64,000 nucleotides of DNA, taken from positions 1 through 64,000 of the forward strand of contig NZ_JAQQWS010000003.1 of NCBI RefSeq assembly GCF_028610675.1, given 5' to 3'. A program made the translations under genes and the position numbers. The DNA is from Alkalihalobacillus pseudalcaliphilus. Lineage in GTDB: Bacteria; Bacillota; Bacilli; Bacillales; Bacillaceae_D. Positions within the stretch are counted from its first letter, which is position 1, and each line of letters begins with the position of its first letter. The notes under the pieces were generated by a model. It was not told where the DNA came from. It did no database searches and worked only from the letters and a program-made list of their open reading frames with translations. Below are positions 60,625-64,000 of this stretch, one piece after another.

Positions 60625-60929
60625 TCGGAAGTGTAACATAAAGTTTTCTGAAAAATGTATCGAATTTATAATTACATGAGCGAATTCATCGTTTTCTACT
60701 AACTTCTAAGGAAATGATTATCACTGAAATGCATCGTTTTAACACAAGTAATTATCCAAAGAAATACTCAATATTACTCATGATTTGTTAAGGTATCTTC
60801 GTTTTTTTATATGATTCATTTATAAACTTTATATAATATTCCTACTTTCTTATAAATGGATGTATCATTTGAATAGGCTTACCTTTTTTATAGGTCTTTT
60901 TTGATAGTGTTAGTTTTTGTTCAAGACCA

Positions 60930-60961
60930 AAAAAGCCACAGGGATTTCCTGTTGCTTTTTT
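60930..60961. terminator. Stem-loop with T-run, probable end of the HAD transcript
   Basis: AAAAAGCCACAGG pairs with CCTGTTGCTTTTT (one mismatch) around GATTT. It can terminate on either strand. On the minus strand it would end the HAD hydrolase transcript about 300 bp past its stop. Confidence 0.7.
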
Positions 60962-61060
60962 ATGAAAGTTATTTAATGCTGATGTACGAATCTCAATAAA
61001 AGGAAAGTGCCTATTTCCATGTTTTGATAGTGTGAATTAAGCTCTGCCATGTGGGTTTAC
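60957..61060 (+). repeat. Degenerate dispersed repeat fragment
   Basis: TTTTTATGAAAGTTATTTAATGCTGATG starts inside the terminator T-run and is followed by AAGCTCTGCCATGTGGG. These are the two marker blocks of the dispersed family in worn form. The flanks 60625-60929 and 61061-61262 show no gene. Confidence 0.65.
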
Positions 61061-61262
61061 AGTAACACGTTCATGAAGTATTTATTCTCTATTACCTAAA
61101 ACATACTGTTCGTACGATCGGTTGGATTTATTACTTGACCATACCTTGTACTCGCTACCTTTATCAGTTAACTAGTTATAAATTCATTTTGTGCTTATAC
61201 ATACTATCTTTTTACAGGCAGTCATTGCTTCGAACCGCTTACATTGTAATCCAAGTTACTTA

Positions 61263-61955
61263 TTATGTGACTTCAATTGCTTCAAGATGCGAGACGGCAT
61301 CATACAGATCGTTTACCGTAATAGTTGGTTTTATCGATACTGGATGAGTTTGTTTCGTTCGATTCACCCAAATCGTTTTCATTCCTATATCAATGGCTCC
61401 TGCAACATCAATGGTTAATGTATCGCCAATATAGACAACTTCTTCTTTTTTGCATTGAGTTAATTGAAGTGCTTCTTCATAGATTTTACCTTTTGGTTTA
61501 TAAGAGAGCACATCTTCACTCGTCACGACACCATCTACTTCAAGTCCGTGGTAATCAAGAGCCTCCATAATTTCAACTCGATCAATGTTTGAGACAATAA
61601 ATATGGGCAGCTTTACTTTATTTAGGAAATAAATAGCATCTTGATAAATGGCTGGCCTACGCCATTGTTCAAACATTTTTTCCCCTAAAGATTGTGCATC
61701 TAACGGAGCTTGAAAATGGATCAATGTTCTCCTTAACGATTCTATTTCAATTTCTCTTTGCGTCTGAAACTGGATACCCGTACACTTGTTAAATAAATGG
61801 TAGAATTGATTCCACCAATATAGAGACACTTCCTCAACACTTACTGATTGAATGGGAGTCGCGCTCTTAATTTCCAAGCTCACCTCATGAATAACTAAAC
61901 CTACATCATGTACAATTGTACCGTAAAAATCAACTAAACACGCTTTAAGGTTCAA
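61263..61955 (-). CDS. HAD-superfamily hydrolase (haloacid dehalogenase/phosphatase-like)
   Basis: A 230-residue HAD protein. Motif I is VDFYGTIV with the nucleophile Asp; the usual second Asp is replaced by Tyr, as in dehalogenase-type members. Motif II is FIVSNID, the motif III region is SYKPKGKIYEEAL, and motif IV is YIGDTLTIDVAGA. The cap domain is alpha-helical (about 15-90). The substrate is unknown. It is a single gene. Confidence 0.9.
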   Translation of the reverse strand: MNLKACLVDFYGTIVHDVGLVIHEVSLEIKSATPIQSVSVEEVSLYWWNQFYHLFNKCTGIQFQTQREIEIESLRRTLIHFQAPLDAQSLGEKMFEQWRRPAIYQDAIYFLNKVKLPIFIVSNIDRVEIMEALDYHGLEVDGVVTSEDVLSYKPKGKIYEEALQLTQCKKEEVVYIGDTLTIDVAGAIDIGMKTIWVNRTKQTHPVSIKPTITVNDLYDAVSHLEAIEVT

Positions 61956-62094
61956 ACATGATCCCCCTTCATAAAATCTTTTAAGTCATAATATAAGTTT
62001 TTTAATATTTCTTTGTCATAATTAATTCGTCACTTCTTCTATAAATCCTTTTATCATTTATCTTACATTTAAGATATTAGGTAATCAGCAGATC

Positions 62095-62126
62095 AAAAAA
62101 TGACGAAGCAACAAGATGCTCCGTCA
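62095..62126 (-). terminator. Stem-loop with minus-strand T-run
   Basis: TGACGAAGCA (62101-62110) pairs with TGCTCCGTCA (62117-62126) with one mismatch, and the minus strand continues TTTTTTG. It lies between the rpiR-like gene and the HAD gene and would stop read-through. Confidence 0.8.
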
Positions 62127-62436
62127 TCTTAAAGGTAAACTATGCCCTTTTTATGAGAGCTTTTTTTACCTCCCTTATCTCCTCTGAGAAAGCTTCACCG
62201 CTTACTCTCAGATTCTATTACAATAAACTCATGTTTGACAGATCTATAATTCAGTAATTTCTGAATTTTGGAGCCGGTCATTCATCCTCAAAAACCGATG
62301 CTAAAACGTCGCAATCTAACGCATGTAAGACCTACTACATTAATCCCTTTTCCACCAGGTTCATCATGGGTTTTAAGTTGAATTTAAAAAAAATAGATTT
62401 AAGAGCATCGCAACGAAAAGTGATGCCTCATTTACT
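62127..62436. other. Intergenic stretch without recognisable gene
   Basis: About 310 bp with stop codons in all frames. A small AATTCAG/CTGAATT inverted repeat lies near 62250 and GCATC/GATGC near 62405. I see nothing that can be named. Confidence 0.4.
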
Positions 62437-62467
62437 AAAAAAAGGAGTTGTATTAAACTCCTTTTTT
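62437..62467 (-). terminator. Rho-independent terminator across the stop of the rpiR-like gene
   Basis: On the minus strand GGAGTT pairs with AACTCC across 6 bases, extended by A/T pairs, and TTTTTTT follows. The stop codon lies inside the structure. Confidence 0.85.
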
Positions 62468-63325
62468 CCTTTTACCTTTAAAACTATCTAATGTTTTCCT
62501 TGTGCGATCTAAAAATTGAATCGTTTCGTCATACTCTTTGGAGGCGTAGCACATAAACAGAATATCAATCATATGAAGCTGAGCAATTCTTGACGCTGTT
62601 GCTCCACTCCGAAACGTTGACTCATTACCTGCGGTTATATAAAGATTGATGTCAGCTAAGTTCGTGATCGAAGAATTACCATACTTTGAAATACTAATTG
62701 TTTGACAGTGGTTCTCTTTAGCAATTTCCAATAGTTTAGTAACCTCTTGTGTGTTTCCGGAAAACGAAATACCGACAATCACATCCTCAGGGCCTTTATT
62801 AGCAATGGCTGTGGCTGCAACATGAACATCAGAATAAGAATTGACTTGCTTATTAATTCGCATAAATTTTTGTTCGGCATCTTGTGCGGCAAGATTAGAA
62901 GCACCAAAACCAACAAATATGATGGACTTGGCATGAATTAATACCCTCACTGCTTCTTCTAATTGTTCAAACTTCATAATATCGACCGTTTCTTTTAGAG
63001 TTTGTAACGTATTTGCATTAACTTTTGATACGATATTTCTAAAATCCTCATCACGCTCGATATCCCGATTACCTTCCACCGAATCAACCTGTAGGTCACC
63101 AGCAATTCTTAATTTCAATTCTTGAAATCCACTAAATCCTAGTGACTTACATAATCGAATTACAGCGGCACTGCTAGTCTCACTTTTCTCCCCTAAGGTC
63201 ATAGCTGTCATTAAAATGGACTCTTCCGGATTTTTAATTATAAACTGAGCTAGCCTCTGCTCAGATGGCGGTAGACCACTTAACGTATCCTTTAAAATAA
63301 CTAATCCGCCTTTCATATGACTCAT
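62453..63325 (-). CDS. RpiR/MurR-family transcriptional regulator
   Basis: A 290-residue regulator. The N-terminal HTH_6 domain (about 1-80) has LPPSEQRLAQFIIKNPEE, SSAAVIRLCKSLGFSGFQELK, and the C-terminal SIS domain has IIFVGFGASNLAAQDAEQK, VGISFSGNTQEVTKL and SISKYGNSSI. It binds a phosphosugar. It may control the neighbouring ABC sugar genes beyond 63787, or MurNAc salvage genes (murQ promoter palindromes), or both. I start at the ATG at 63325 after GAGGGGGATTGTG. A start 15 bp upstream is less likely. Confidence 0.93.
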   Translation of the reverse strand: MSHMKGGLVILKDTLSGLPPSEQRLAQFIIKNPEESILMTAMTLGEKSETSSAAVIRLCKSLGFSGFQELKLRIAGDLQVDSVEGNRDIERDEDFRNIVSKVNANTLQTLKETVDIMKFEQLEEAVRVLIHAKSIIFVGFGASNLAAQDAEQKFMRINKQVNSYSDVHVAATAIANKGPEDVIVGISFSGNTQEVTKLLEIAKENHCQTISISKYGNSSITNLADINLYITAGNESTFRSGATASRIAQLHMIDILFMCYASKEYDETIQFLDRTRKTLDSFKGKRKKGV

Positions 63326-63377
63326 CACAATCCCCCTCATTTTAGCTTCGTCAATTCATATGCATTCGCTTCATAAG

Positions 63378-63389
63378 TTGTTATAACAA
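63378..63389. promoter_or_regulatory. Palindrome upstream of the rpiR-like gene
   Basis: TTGTTATAACAA is a perfect 12-bp palindrome about 53 bp upstream of the start codon, followed by the imperfect TTATTT/AAATAA inverted repeat (63390-63408). One of them may be an operator for autoregulation. Confidence 0.45.
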
Positions 63390-63480
63390 TTATTTTATCA
63401 TGAAATAAGGAGATAGTCCTATGATTGTCTTGATTAAATGCGGATATTATCAAATTTATAATAGTGATGTTTAATGCAGT

Positions 63481-63655
63481 GACAGTTACCCTAAAGGCGA
63501 TGTGCGGAGCACTGCTCGTCGCTCTCGAAAATCATGCTCCTCACACTTTCTTCTTTGTTAGTGACGAAGTGTTCCGAGCTTCGCCATGTGGATTTTGTAT
63601 GAAAGTGTAACTTAGGAACGTTGGGTTGTGCCTTTAAATTTGCTCGTCATTTTGC
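63481..63655 (+). repeat. Dispersed intergenic repeat, composite copy
   Basis: The first part (TGCGGAGCACTGCTCGTCGC, then AAAATCATGCTCC) matches the leader-type copies at 7110 and 60440. The second part has GAGCTTCGCCATGTGGATT and TTTTGTATGAAAGTG, then GGTTGTGCCTTTAA, matching the start of the long type. The remainder up to 63786 shows no gene. Confidence 0.78.
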
Positions 63656-63786
63656 TTCCTTACGAATTCATTCGACTATTAGGTCATTTCGTTTTCAAAA
63701 ATGGACCAAATACAAAGACCAAATAGTATATTCCCCTTGAGAAATGAGTTGCCCCATTGACTTTCACACAATACAGAACTCAGCAC

Positions 63787-64000
63787 CTACCCTTTTATAG
63801 AACCTGAAGTTGCACTGTTAATAAAGTGCTTCTGCAAGAGAAGGAAGACAATTAAAATCGGAATAAGAGCAATAATCGATCCTGCCGCAACCTCTCGAGT
63901 GCTTGCCTCAAATGCTCCTTCTAACCGATACAACCCTAATGTCAAAGGATACATCGATTGATCCCTTAATATAATCAATGGCCATAAAAAGCTATTCCAA
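63787..64000 (-). CDS. Carbohydrate ABC transporter permease, MalG type (partial, C-terminal end)
   Basis: The frame is open to the window edge and encodes the last 70 or so residues of a MalG-type permease: WNSFLWPLIILRD...YPLTLGLYRLEGAF, a final helix (AAGSIIALIPILIVFLLLQ) and KHFINSATSGSIKG. The ending resembles KGLTxGSIKG of sugar permeases. The start lies outside the window. The rpiR-like gene downstream on the same strand is a candidate regulator. Confidence 0.85.
   Translation of the reverse strand, partial: WNSFLWPLIILRDQSMYPLTLGLYRLEGAFEASTREVAAGSIIALIPILIVFLLLQKHFINSATSGSIKG

Overview
The window looks like the chromosome of a spore-forming, low-GC Gram-positive of the Bacillaceae. 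The evidence is AGGAGG-type ribosome sites, TTG and GTG starts, spore-surface genes, a SipW/TapA pair, a CcpA-type cre site and B. subtilis-like gene sets. An alkaliphilic or soil genus is plausible, but the species cannot be named from sequence alone. I recognised no rRNA, tRNA, CRISPR array, prophage or transposase.

Region 1 (1-17.9 kb) is a peptidoglycan-salvage island, almost all on the minus strand. It runs murQ, a sugar ABC importer (binding lipoprotein plus two permeases, no ATPase), a GH3 NagZ, anmK, a tandem GNAT protein, AmiE, a second NagZ and NamZ. None of the hydrolases has a visible signal peptide, so uptake appears to come before cytosolic processing. Divergent from murQ is a 1290-residue wall-anchored protein with two SpoIID-type lytic transglycosylase domains, which would make the 1,6-anhydroMurNAc ends that AnmK consumes. 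The murQ promoter overlaps RpiR/MurR-like palindromes.

Region 2 (17.9-29.6 kb) is one-carbon and central metabolism: formate dehydrogenase with a DUF1641 partner, a formate/nitrite channel, an unknown membrane protein, an acetate transporter (SatP), a lipoprotein, the fruR-fruK-fruA operon and a TRIC-type channel.

Region 3 (29.6-36.9 kb) has sipW and tapA without tasA, a LytS/LytT-type two-component system next to a CstA-type transporter preceded by three 21-bp direct repeats, and a collagen-like surface protein.

Region 4 (37-50.2 kb) has glycerate uptake and kinase genes with a CdaR regulator, a solitary cytosine-5 methyltransferase, a small Myb/SANT-like protein, kbl-tdh threonine catabolism, an SDR oxidoreductase, a DJ-1/PfpI protein, and an aromatic amino acid hydroxylase overlapping its pterin dehydratase.

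Region 5 (50.3-56.7 kb) is a probable spore-surface manganese oxidase locus. It has a 1226-residue MnxG-type multicopper oxidase, two small upstream partners, a downstream partner and two Cys-rich proteins. Sigma-K-like promoters stand before the operon and before one Cys-rich gene. Several of the small proteins share a short beta-strand pattern.

Region 6 (56.7-64 kb) has a large wall-anchored PL10 pectate lyase with an upstream cre site, a HAD hydrolase, an RpiR regulator and the end of another sugar ABC permease.

The long intergenic gaps are not empty. They carry a dispersed repeat family marked by TTTTGTATGAAAGT and GGGCTTCGCCATGTGG blocks, and four or more tandem arrays with 50-56 bp units, several of which can fold as hairpins.
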